Assembly: GCA_027000765.1 (NCBI GenBank) | Contig: JALTNJ010000070.1 | Location: forward strand, 1-6,963 | Direction of reading: 5' to 3' | Source of the DNA: Nitrososphaeria archaeon | GTDB taxonomy: Archaea > Thermoproteota > Nitrososphaeria > Geothermarchaeales > JDFR-13 | Length of the DNA stretch: 6,963 bases | Part shown: positions 1-5,663 of the stretch, one piece after another | Layout: each line of letters starts with the position of its first letter | Position numbering within the stretch: the first letter of the stretch is position 1 | The notes under the pieces: model-generated | What the model was told of the DNA's origin: nothing | What the model saw: only the letters and a program-made list of their open reading frames with translations | The model's database searches: none | Position numbers and translations under genes: made by a program

Positions 1-441
1 GTAGATGGCCTATATTTCCAGGGAATAGAAAAAAGATTTGGAGTAGAAGCCGCAACAGAGATAGATAAAGAAACTTGGAGGATACTCGCGAAGATAGAGG
101 CTAGAGACCTAAAGAAACTATATGGCGTGGATAGGGTAGAGGAAATAAAGATGTTCATGGAGATGTTGCTAAATACCAGCTGGGCGCTTTACCAAACCAA
201 GAAAAAGGTGGAGATAAATGGAGACACAGGAGTGTTTAAGGTAGTATCATGTAGAGTGCAGGAAGCAAGACTTAAAAAAGGCCTCGGAGTCTTCCCCTGT
301 AAACCAGTAAGACTAGGCTACTTAGAGGAATTCGCAAGAGAAATGAATCCGGACATAAAAGTGGAAGTAGTCTCATGCCCACCTGATGAAAAAGACTCAG
401 AATTCTGGTGTGGCTGGAGATTCATCTTAAGGAAAAAATAG
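1..441 (+). CDS. DUF6125-like four-cysteine protein, C-terminal part (5' end outside window)
   Basis: The frame is open from base 1, so the visible 146 residues are the C-terminal portion and the true start lies upstream. A GTG at 127 is internal, because conserved sequence precedes it. The first part reads DGLYFQGIEKRFG, then EIDKETW and an IEARDLKKL helix. The second part holds four cysteines, C84 (VVSCRVQEAR), C100 (FPCKP), C126 (SCPPD) and C137 (WCGW), counted from the first codon. This pattern matches my memory of the DUF6125 family and of proteins annotated as L-2-amino-thiazoline-4-carboxylate hydrolase-like. The biochemical function of DUF6125 is not established to my knowledge. The cysteines could bind a metal or a cofactor, which is inference. 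No signal peptide or membrane segment is visible, so it is probably cytosolic. About 25-40 N-terminal residues are likely missing. It is convergent with the cytochrome gene and ends in TAG at 439-441. Confidence 0.75.
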   Translation, partial: VDGLYFQGIEKRFGVEAATEIDKETWRILAKIEARDLKKLYGVDRVEEIKMFMEMLLNTSWALYQTKKKVEINGDTGVFKVVSCRVQEARLKKGLGVFPCKPVRLGYLEEFAREMNPDIKVEVVSCPPDEKDSEFWCGWRFILRKK

Positions 442-467
442 CCCTGTATCTTATTATTCTTACTGAA

Positions 468-474
468 TTTTTTT
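468..474 (+). terminator. T-tract terminator of the DUF6125-like gene
   Basis: A run of seven T on the + strand lies 26 nt after the stop codon and follows a T-rich stretch (about 450-462). Archaeal RNA polymerase terminates at such T tracts without needing a hairpin. There is no convincing stem upstream. The call rests on position and composition only. Confidence 0.5.
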
Positions 475-541
475 CTGGTGTGATTGGAAGTTTACACTTG
501 AAGATGATGTAATATTCTCAGACATAACAGTTTTCAATATG

Positions 542-548
542 AAAAAAA
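542..548 (-). terminator. T-tract terminator of the cytochrome gene
   Basis: Seven A on the + strand give seven T on the minus strand, beginning 7 nt after the TAA stop of the cytochrome gene (556-558). It faces the T tract at 468-474, so the two convergent transcripts would end within the same 115-nt interval. No stable hairpin is seen. Confidence 0.5.
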
Positions 549-555
549 GATAGGT

Positions 556-1953
556 TTAGGGTTTACGTTTGATTAAGTAGGTGGCTAATGCACCTAATAC
601 TAGGCCTGAGAATAAACTTATCAGTAGATATAGCTGAGAAGTACCAGCACCTCCTTGGAGCTCGGACACTTTTTTCTCTAAGGTACTTACTTGTTCATTT
701 AAGTTACTGATCTGTATTTTTAGATTGTTTATTTCGTCCTGGCTTTCTGCTAGCTGAGTCTCCAGTGATGACAATTGACTCTTTAGTGCTTTGGCCTTTG
801 CCTCCAACGCCAGTTCCTTGGCTTTACCGATCTTTTCCAATATGGTGTTTATTAGCTTCATCATTTCAGTGGGATTATGGAAGCCATTACTATATGCCCT
901 TTCAACCTCTATTTCAAAAGTGTGTTTAGCATCATTCAAGAGTGTAGAGGCCTCTTCTAAAGCTGATGTATCGACTCCAGATATAGTGCTTACTTCATTT
1001 ATTATTTTTTCGGTGGAATTAATGGCTGCTTTCACTTCCTCCTTTATGCTCTGTATATCTGTCTGTATACTGATCATGACTGATACAGCAGTTTCATAGT
1101 CGGGGATTCCCTCCACCGTTCCATGACAGTTCTGGCATATAACTGGTTTACCCCCCTCTTCGACGATCTCAAATGTATGTCCAGTGATAGCGGGTACGTC
1201 TTCACTGGAATATGGCCTAGTATACATGTGACAGTCTGAGCAGCCCACACCTATTATTTCATGTGGGCTATTGGCGCTCCACAGGCTATATTGCCCTGTG
1301 TGACACTGGCCACATAGATCACTTGAGGACTCCATCCTCAACTCTAGTGACATTGGTTCATGGCATACTGCACATGTAACTGGGTCTGTGGCCTCTTTTA
1401 TAGACCAGGATTTGTTGAGCATCGTACCTAATGCCCCTTCCGCACTATGGCAGCTTAAGCAACGCTCGTTCTTATCCTGTCCAATTGCTATTAATGTCTC
1501 TATGGATTCTGAATGTTTAGATTGATTCCATTCTTCAAATGTAGGGTGATGTGCCCCTATATGGCACTCACCACATAATGACGCGCTGAGTGTCTTTTCC
1601 ATCTTACCCGGTCCACCATGGCATCTTTCACATGTCACTCCCTCCAAGGCAAACTCTCCTGTCTCACTGTTAAATCCAGTGGTATGGCATGATAGACATT
1701 CAGGTGGTGAGCCACTGGCATTCCATACGGCTTGGAAAATGGGATCTGAAAATGCTTGTGAATGCATCGTGCCACTCCACTCTTGATACTCATTTGAATG
1801 ACAACTGCCACAATATTCAGGTCCCTTATAGTCTGATCCAGCTTTTTCAGCTACAGCATTCTGAGACTTAATATTTAGACTCAGTACCATTATCAATACC
1901 ACAAATATCGCTAGAAATAGAATCCCTCTCCTCCGCAACAGTCCCCCACCCAA
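556..1953 (-). CDS. nine-heme c-type cytochrome with coiled-coil stalk and C-terminal membrane anchor
   Basis: This is a 465-residue exported multiheme cytochrome. An RRR-containing N-terminus and hydrophobic segment (about 11-28) end in AVA (33-35), a plausible signal-peptidase site. Nine CxxCH heme-attachment motifs start at C48, C86, C108, C127, C165, C194, C214, C238 and C273. Residues 47-115 resemble a cytochrome c554-type module (YCGSCH...EW...H, then CLSCHTTGF and GVTCERCHGGPG). A helical region follows, with GFHNP at 357-361, a signature I associate with the C-terminal helices of NrfA/octaheme relatives. There is no CxxCK motif, so it is not canonical NrfA. Residues 390-432 form a perfect 3-4 heptad coiled coil, and 440-460 a membrane helix followed by KRKP. 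It probably sits on the outer face of the membrane and carries electrons, or reduces or oxidises a small nitrogen or sulfur compound; the substrate is unknown. The start is TTG at 1953; another TTG at 1938 (codon 6) is equally plausible and would not alter the mature protein. Confidence 0.9.
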   Translation of the reverse strand: MGGGLLRRRGILFLAIFVVLIMVLSLNIKSQNAVAEKAGSDYKGPEYCGSCHSNEYQEWSGTMHSQAFSDPIFQAVWNASGSPPECLSCHTTGFNSETGEFALEGVTCERCHGGPGKMEKTLSASLCGECHIGAHHPTFEEWNQSKHSESIETLIAIGQDKNERCLSCHSAEGALGTMLNKSWSIKEATDPVTCAVCHEPMSLELRMESSSDLCGQCHTGQYSLWSANSPHEIIGVGCSDCHMYTRPYSSEDVPAITGHTFEIVEEGGKPVICQNCHGTVEGIPDYETAVSVMISIQTDIQSIKEEVKAAINSTEKIINEVSTISGVDTSALEEASTLLNDAKHTFEIEVERAYSNGFHNPTEMMKLINTILEKIGKAKELALEAKAKALKSQLSSLETQLAESQDEINNLKIQISNLNEQVSTLEKKVSELQGGAGTSQLYLLISLFSGLVLGALATYLIKRKP

Positions 1954-1990
1954 TCAAATAAATTTATACATTGATAATTTAAATTTTTTA
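1954..1990 (-). promoter_or_regulatory. promoter region of the cytochrome gene with two TATA candidates
   Basis: On the minus strand, TTTAAATTA (1983 to 1975), preceded by a run of A that could serve as a BRE, is centred about 26 nt before the TTG at 1953. A second box, TATAAATT (1968 to 1961), is centred about 26 nt before the TTG at 1938. Each would give a nearly leaderless transcript for its TTG. A GGTGGGGGA stretch (1950-1942) lies just upstream of the second TTG and could act as a weak ribosome binding site, but in the longer reading it encodes the Gly codons. Which pair is used cannot be decided from sequence. Confidence 0.5.
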
Positions 1991-2012
1991 AATCTTCGAG
2001 ATATCTCATTAT

Positions 2013-2072
2013 TAATTATTCTTTTTTAATATATTTTGATCGGATTAATGTACATTATTAAAAAGATAATTA
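2013..2072. repeat. imperfect AT-rich inverted repeat between the cytochrome and ACT-V4R genes
   Basis: Arms at 2013-2030 (TAATTATTCTTTTTTAAT) and 2057-2072 (ATTAAAAAGATAATTA) are complementary except for two single-T bulges, with a 26-nt loop containing GATCGG. This 216-nt intergenic region (1954-2169) otherwise holds only the cytochrome promoter and AT-rich sequence. The repeat could be a weak stem in the 3' end of the minus-strand ACT-V4R transcript, or an operator. The arms are almost pure A/T, so chance is a real possibility. Confidence 0.3.
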
Positions 2073-2169
2073 TTAAAATGTATAGAGAATGCTTAATTAG
2101 AATATGCACAAGTGGCTAAATAGAAAAACTCACTGTATAAATGAGATGGAGAGAGATTGATGTGGTAAA

Positions 2170-2934
2170 CTATATAACGGATATCCTGAATTCACAGGAT
2201 GGGTCTCCAGATACTATACATTTAGTCTCTTTGACCACAATCTCCTTGTTAAGAGCCTCCTTTAGGAAGCCTGCTAATATCCCCCTTACAAGGTGACTTC
2301 CTGTCTCAACTTCAGATAAGTTTTTTTGAGATTCGCATTCCCATAAATTCTCTATCTGTAGTGTTATACTGCCCTCACTCAAAATGTATTCCTTGATGTC
2401 TGCCCACGCATGAGCATTGAACAATGCCTTCAGTAGTAAAATAACATCCTCTGGATCCTCTATTCTCCTATCTTTCGAATACCCTTTGTATAATTCTCTT
2501 CCAACGCCTATCCCATAATGATATAGGAAGGATCCTCCCGCCTCTCTTCCAAGAACATGTTTTATACCAATGGCGAAAGGCTTCATAAGCTCTTCACCTA
2601 TGTAGATATATCTACTGTTACCGACTGTCTTCACATAGAATTTAGAGGGGTAAATTATGTCTTTTAGAGAGGGAGCAATACTCGCTTCTATGATATATTC
2701 CCTATCCTTTTTAAATTCATCTAGTAATTCTCTTGGCGATATTTCCGTGTCAGTCATATCAATAATTAGAAAGAGCTCATACCTATCCTCAGATTTAGAT
2801 AGGGTCTCGATATAATCTATATTGAGATTTAGTTTTTTGGGGATCGAGGCCAGGTGATTAAGACTCCCAGGTCTATTGTTCAACGTAACCTCAAAGCCCA
2901 CTAGTTCTCTACCTTTTTTCAGCACAAAGACCAT
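2170..2934 (-). CDS. ACT domain-V4R domain protein (probable ligand-sensing regulator)
   Basis: This is a 254-residue soluble protein with two domains. Residues 11-85 look like an ACT small-molecule-binding domain: beta strand, then NNRPGSLNHLASI, then LNLNIDYIET. Residues about 100-254 look like a V4R (4-vinyl reductase) domain. They contain the GGSFLYHYGIGVGREL segment, WEC at C200, the GSHLVRGILAGFLKEAL helix and the closing TKCIVSGDPSCEF motif with C239 and C247. In other V4R proteins these cysteines are associated with metal or small-ligand binding. No DNA-binding domain is visible, so any regulatory action would be indirect or allosteric; this is inference. The ATG at 2934 has GGTGA 9 nt upstream. 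GGAGG directly abuts the ATG and would instead be well placed for a GTG at codon 4 (2925). It has its own promoter and lies 216 nt upstream of the cytochrome gene. No strong T-tract terminator is seen directly after the stop. Confidence 0.85.
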   Translation of the reverse strand: MVFVLKKGRELVGFEVTLNNRPGSLNHLASIPKKLNLNIDYIETLSKSEDRYELFLIIDMTDTEISPRELLDEFKKDREYIIEASIAPSLKDIIYPSKFYVKTVGNSRYIYIGEELMKPFAIGIKHVLGREAGGSFLYHYGIGVGRELYKGYSKDRRIEDPEDVILLLKALFNAHAWADIKEYILSEGSITLQIENLWECESQKNLSEVETGSHLVRGILAGFLKEALNKEIVVKETKCIVSGDPSCEFRISVI

Positions 2935-2943
2935 CCTCCAGTT

Positions 2944-2948
2944 TCACC
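2944..2948 (-). promoter_or_regulatory. GGTGA ribosome binding site of the ACT-V4R gene
   Basis: GGTGA on the minus strand ends 9 nt before the ATG at 2934, matching the archaeal anti-Shine-Dalgarno core. A second element, GGAGG at 2939-2935, touches the ATG. That spacing is too short for this start but suits the GTG at 2925, so the start could be three codons later. Confidence 0.55.
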
Positions 2949-2970
2949 GTTAAAGCCTTGTCGCCACCCT

Positions 2971-2990
2971 ATATTTAAATATGTTTAAAT
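2971..2990 (-). promoter_or_regulatory. tandem TATA-like boxes upstream of the ACT-V4R gene
   Basis: The minus strand carries two near-identical 10-mers in tandem, ATTTAAACAT and ATTTAAATAT. The proximal one is centred about 41 nt before the ATG at 2934, predicting a short leader of roughly 15 nt that includes the GGTGA site. The duplication may be alternative TATA boxes or simply AT-rich drift. Confidence 0.45.
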
Positions 2991-3062
2991 ACTTTTTTTA
3001 CATATATACAAGATATTCATTAAATATTCTTTCTATACATCAAGTAGCCTCATATAAAAATT

Positions 3063-3069
3063 AAAAAAA
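3063..3069 (-). terminator. T-tract terminator of the CDF-like gene
   Basis: Seven A on the + strand give a minus-strand run of seven T, about 32 nt past the stop codon at 3102. It precedes the promoter of the next minus-strand gene. There is no hairpin, consistent with archaeal T-tract termination. Confidence 0.45.
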
Positions 3070-3101
3070 TCATTATAGGTTTATATACCATGTATACATA
3101 G

Positions 3102-3926
3102 CTAAGCAGAGGCTTCAGAACTAGGTTCTATGTGAACAGTAACATCTATATTGTACTTCTCTTTCAATGTCTTCTCAATCTCATCAGCTATTTCATGAGC
3201 CTCTTCAACCGACATTTGGGGTGGAAGACTTACAGTTACGTCTCCATGATAGATATCTTCAATTATACGTCTAACCCTTATCCGCTCCACTCTAACTCCA
3301 AGCCCACTCATTTCCATCTCAATATCCCTAATTAATTCCCTTGTGGTTTCATCGCTTACTATCGACATTATATTCCTTGTACTTACATATAGTTCGTATA
3401 GGATGAATGTCGAGAGAAGTATGGCACCCGTGAAGTCTATGATATATGACAGGAGGGCTCCTGAGAGTGATGCAAGGATGGTCACTATACTCTCGATAAG
3501 TTCACCACCAGTAAACTTTGCATATATTCGAAATGAGGTGTCGACGTCTTTACTTAGGAATATAGCGCCTAGATAGATTATGAAGCCGATGAAAGCCATT
3601 ACAGGGGCATATTTAGAGACCACATATTCCCTCCCAAGACTGAATATCAATTCTGTGGCAACTATTCCGAATACAGCCGAATATATTACCACGGTATAAA
3701 TTGGGCCTGCGATGGTAAGCCTATAATGCCCATACATATGATCCTTATCCGGGGGCCTCATAGCCTTATTATAATAATATATGACCAGAATTGCTGAAAC
3801 TATGTTAGCAATAGATGTAAATGCATCTACAACAAGAGCTTTAGATCCATAAAATACTCCACCAACTACCTTTATTACTCCCCCTAATATGCTCAGCATC
3901 AATATTGCTAAAAACCTAGTATTCAT
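3102..3926 (-). CDS. cation diffusion facilitator (CDF) family-like membrane transporter
   Basis: This is a 274-residue protein, numbered here from an in-frame TTG one codon upstream. It has about six membrane segments (roughly 5-25, 31-53, 75-95, 107-127, 143-163 and 166-185) and a cytoplasmic C-terminal domain (about 190-270). This is the CDF layout of proton-coupled Zn, Mn, Fe or Co exporters. TM2 has VDAFTSIAN. The loop after it has PPDKDHMYGHYRL, matching the family PxDxxHxxGH motif (D61, H64, H68). The C-terminal domain keeps the AHEIADEIE helix (H245) and the final HIEP (H266, E268). The membrane metal site looks weakened (see findings), so substrate and even transport activity are uncertain. 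The start is ATG at 3926, because the TATA box at 3961-3954 then gives an almost leaderless message; TTG at 3929 is the alternative. Its promoter lies just after the kinase stop, so it is probably a separate transcription unit. Confidence 0.8.
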   Translation of the reverse strand: MNTRFLAILMLSILGGVIKVVGGVFYGSKALVVDAFTSIANIVSAILVIYYYNKAMRPPDKDHMYGHYRLTIAGPIYTVVIYSAVFGIVATELIFSLGREYVVSKYAPVMAFIGFIIYLGAIFLSKDVDTSFRIYAKFTGGELIESIVTILASLSGALLSYIIDFTGAILLSTFILYELYVSTRNIMSIVSDETTRELIRDIEMEMSGLGVRVERIRVRRIIEDIYHGDVTVSLPPQMSVEEAHEIADEIEKTLKEKYNIDVTVHIEPSSEASA

Positions 3927-3950
3927 CAAAAATGACTTTCGAGTATAGGA

Positions 3951-3963
3951 AGATATATAAATC
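3951..3963 (-). promoter_or_regulatory. TATA box of the CDF-like gene
   Basis: The minus strand reads GATTTATATATCT. TTTATATA (3961 to 3954) is centred about 29-31 nt before the TTG/ATG pair at 3929/3926, the spacing of archaeal leaderless or near-leaderless genes. No Shine-Dalgarno sequence lies between the box and the start, which supports leaderless translation. The box sits in the 42-nt gap after the kinase stop. Confidence 0.6.
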
Positions 3964-3968
3964 TATCT

Positions 3969-4931
3969 CTATATAGAAGTATTCGATACACTTCCGAGGT
4001 ATCTATGTATAGAATTAACGATAGCCTCATAATTGACTGAATGAGCTTCAGGTAGCTTCCTTATCCCTGCTATTATCGCCCCAATAATTGGATGTGAGAT
4101 GTATTTACCTATCTCCAACCCATGTCTCCTAAGGCCATCTAAAAACAGGTCTCTATAATGTTGACATCTAAATAAGCCCCCGGTGTAGTGTACAGGTAGA
4201 TGAGAACCTAGTTTTGAGGATACTGTTAACACGCTTATCAACGCCTCACTAACCGCGTTCTCGAGAATACTCCTAGCTATATCGTCATGCTGGTAAAGGC
4301 CACATACAACAGGCGCAACAGAGGCGATTTGACTAGGCGATGCGTCATATATCCAATTAACTAGATCATCTTTATCAACCAACTTCAAATGCTCAAGAAC
4401 AGCCTCATAAAGTAGTGTCCGGGGACCCCGTCCATCAATAAAACGCAGTATATGCCGTAGAGCCATCCTCCCAATGGAATATGCCGACGCCTCGTCACCG
4501 ACCTTCCAGCCCCAGTTACCAGCATACCACTGATTTACACCGTCCCAGCCATATGCATTGAAGCCTGTACCAGCTATAACAACGATACCGGGCTCGCCAT
4601 AGGACGCTGCATATAGAGTCATCTTCACATCATGCATCAAGACAAAACTTTTATAGACTTTATTTAGGTATCTCCTCCAAATATTCCAGTCGTATCTCGA
4701 GTCTAGGCCCGCCAACCCTAATACTATCAAGAAATTTATATCCCTATCCTTCGTCAAGGACTCAACAATATAACTTAGGTTTTCAATAGCCTTTTCAAAG
4801 CCTACATTATGATAGTTTGTCGATCCACCCACCACATATTTAACGGGCTTGTTAGATGAGGTATTGAATAATATTCCTCTTGTCCCGGATCCACCTCCAT
4901 CTATCCCTATTATCCATTTTATGCTCTTCAT
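3969..4931 (-). CDS. BadF/BadG/BcrA/BcrD-type ATPase, N-acetylglucosamine kinase-like
   Basis: This is a 320-residue soluble protein of the ASKHA sugar-kinase fold, close in length to eukaryotic N-acetylglucosamine kinase. Residues below are counted from a TTG five codons upstream (4946). Phosphate-1 loop: GIDGGGSGTRG at 14-24. Probable catalytic aspartate: D106 in MHDVKMTLYAA. Phosphate-2 loop: VIAGTGFNAYG at 123-133. GWKVGDEASAYSIGR spans 146-160, and the adenosine-region glycines are TGGLF at 255-259. The expected reaction is ATP-dependent phosphorylation of an amino sugar or related hexose. The family also includes activators of 2-hydroxyacyl-CoA and benzoyl-CoA reductases, but the [4Fe-4S] cysteines expected of those activators are not evident. 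I prefer the ATG at 4931: the TTG at 4946 has no ribosome site, whereas GGTCAGGAT precedes the ATG. The gene begins 21 nt after the rhomboid stop, so the two are probably cotranscribed. Confidence 0.82.
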   Translation of the reverse strand: MKSIKWIIGIDGGGSGTRGILFNTSSNKPVKYVVGGSTNYHNVGFEKAIENLSYIVESLTKDRDINFLIVLGLAGLDSRYDWNIWRRYLNKVYKSFVLMHDVKMTLYAASYGEPGIVVIAGTGFNAYGWDGVNQWYAGNWGWKVGDEASAYSIGRMALRHILRFIDGRGPRTLLYEAVLEHLKLVDKDDLVNWIYDASPSQIASVAPVVCGLYQHDDIARSILENAVSEALISVLTVSSKLGSHLPVHYTGGLFRCQHYRDLFLDGLRRHGLEIGKYISHPIIGAIIAGIRKLPEAHSVNYEAIVNSIHRYLGSVSNTSI

Positions 4932-4952
4932 ATTATCCTGACCCAAATGAAG

Positions 4953-5582
4953 TTAGGCATAGTTACTATAGATGGTTATATGTGTAGGCGCGATATAGCG
5001 TCTATACTTCTTTCCATAATAGTATCCTATTATGAAGCCGCATAGCATGCCTCCCAAATGGGCCCATATATTTACATTGAAGCCTAGGTTTATTATGAAG
5101 ATTATGAAGCCGTATGCAATTGACTGCAGTATTTTTCCACTCATTATTGCCTGGAAGAGGAGAAGTACACCGAATATCCCGAATATCGCTCCGCTGGCAC
5201 CAAGGCTAACTACATATGGTGGGGAGAGGAATAATGTCATTAAATTACCAGCCAATCCTGAGACGATATATGTAAATAGGAGGGATTCTCCCCCGAATAT
5301 CCTCTCATATTGTGTACCCAGTATCCATAGCCAGAACATGTTGAAGAGGAAATGTACTATACTTACATGCATGAACATGGATGATATTAGTTGCCACCAC
5401 CAGCCGTATTCCCAGACCAGTAGGTTATACTGCCCAACTAGGGCCATTACCCTATCATCGATATATATGAAGTTTCCGCCGCTTAGGAATGTCTCTATTA
5501 TATATCCGAGGGTGTTTATTGCAAGGAGGGTGTAGGTCATGGAAGGCGATGGTTTCTTAGGGGGGGCTATTCCTGAATACAT
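4953..5582 (-). CDS. rhomboid family intramembrane serine protease
   Basis: This 209-residue polytopic membrane protein has about six transmembrane helices. Diagnostic motifs are all present: WWWQLISSMFMH with the H72-x4-H77-x3-N81 pattern in the second helix, the catalytic serine in GASG (S130), and the catalytic histidine in NIWAHLGG (H175). Together these define the Ser-His dyad of active rhomboids, which cleave single-pass membrane proteins within or near the bilayer. The length fits the minimal six-helix form with no extra domain. The N-terminus has a short proline/lysine-rich cytoplasmic tail (APPKKPSPS). The start is ATG at 5582, supported by GGTGA 8 nt upstream. It follows the AOR gene by 81 nt and is followed closely by the kinase. 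The target is unknown; single-pass anchored proteins such as the nearby cytochrome are formally possible substrates, but nothing shows this. Confidence 0.93.
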   Translation of the reverse strand: MYSGIAPPKKPSPSMTYTLLAINTLGYIIETFLSGGNFIYIDDRVMALVGQYNLLVWEYGWWWQLISSMFMHVSIVHFLFNMFWLWILGTQYERIFGGESLLFTYIVSGLAGNLMTLFLSPPYVVSLGASGAIFGIFGVLLLFQAIMSGKILQSIAYGFIIFIINLGFNVNIWAHLGGMLCGFIIGYYYGKKYRRYIAPTHITIYSNYA

Positions 5583-5590
5583 TTATCGCT

Positions 5591-5595
5591 TCACC
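5591..5595 (-). promoter_or_regulatory. GGTGA ribosome binding site of the rhomboid gene
   Basis: GGTGA on the minus strand, 8 nt before the ATG at 5582, has good archaeal Shine-Dalgarno sequence and spacing. It fixes the rhomboid start and suggests translation from a leadered message, in contrast to the leaderless-looking CDF gene. AT-rich TATA-like stretches also lie upstream in the 81-nt gap (for example AATATAAA near 5655-5662), so a separate promoter after the AOR gene cannot be excluded. Confidence 0.6.
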
Positions 5596-5663
5596 ACACT
5601 ATGATAAAATAACTATATGTCTAACCTCTTAATTGAATATGGAAATAGAGAGTTTATATTTTT

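Noticed and set aside
791..1099. 102-codon + strand open frame opposite the helical part of the cytochrome
   Set aside because: It is antisense to a well-supported coding region. Its hydrophobic, serine-rich look follows from reading helix codons in reverse, and it has no ribosome site or motif.
1123..1812. Calling the cytochrome a nitrite reductase (NrfA) or a polymerising cytochrome nanowire
   Set aside because: It lacks the CxxCK catalytic heme motif of canonical NrfA. The archaeal nanowire cytochromes I know of are tetraheme, and this one is nonaheme with a membrane anchor. Neither label is supported.
1998..2007. Palindrome GAGATATCTC upstream of the cytochrome promoter
   Set aside because: It is a single short copy with no second half-site and no known operator match. 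I noted it but it is too weak to call.
2048..2119. 23-residue + strand reading frame (MYIIKKIII...) in the 1954-2169 gap
   Set aside because: It is composed of AT-rich low-complexity codons, overlaps the inverted repeat, and has no Shine-Dalgarno site or convincing promoter. I cannot support it as a gene.
3090..3099. Palindrome ATGTATACAT just after the CDF-like gene
   Set aside because: A 10-nt AT-rich palindrome is expected by chance here, and it lies at the 3' end of a gene with no promoter beside it.
3577..5115. The 11-mer ATTATGAAGCC occurs near 3578, 5031 and 5102
   Set aside because: All copies are inside membrane-protein genes and encode Gly-Phe-Ile-Ile type helix residues on the minus strand. 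Shared codon choice explains them better than a repeat element.
5032..5535. 167-codon open frame on the + strand opposite the rhomboid gene
   Set aside because: It lies wholly antisense to a gene with intact rhomboid catalytic motifs. Its translation shows no recognisable domain, and it is best explained as a shadow frame.
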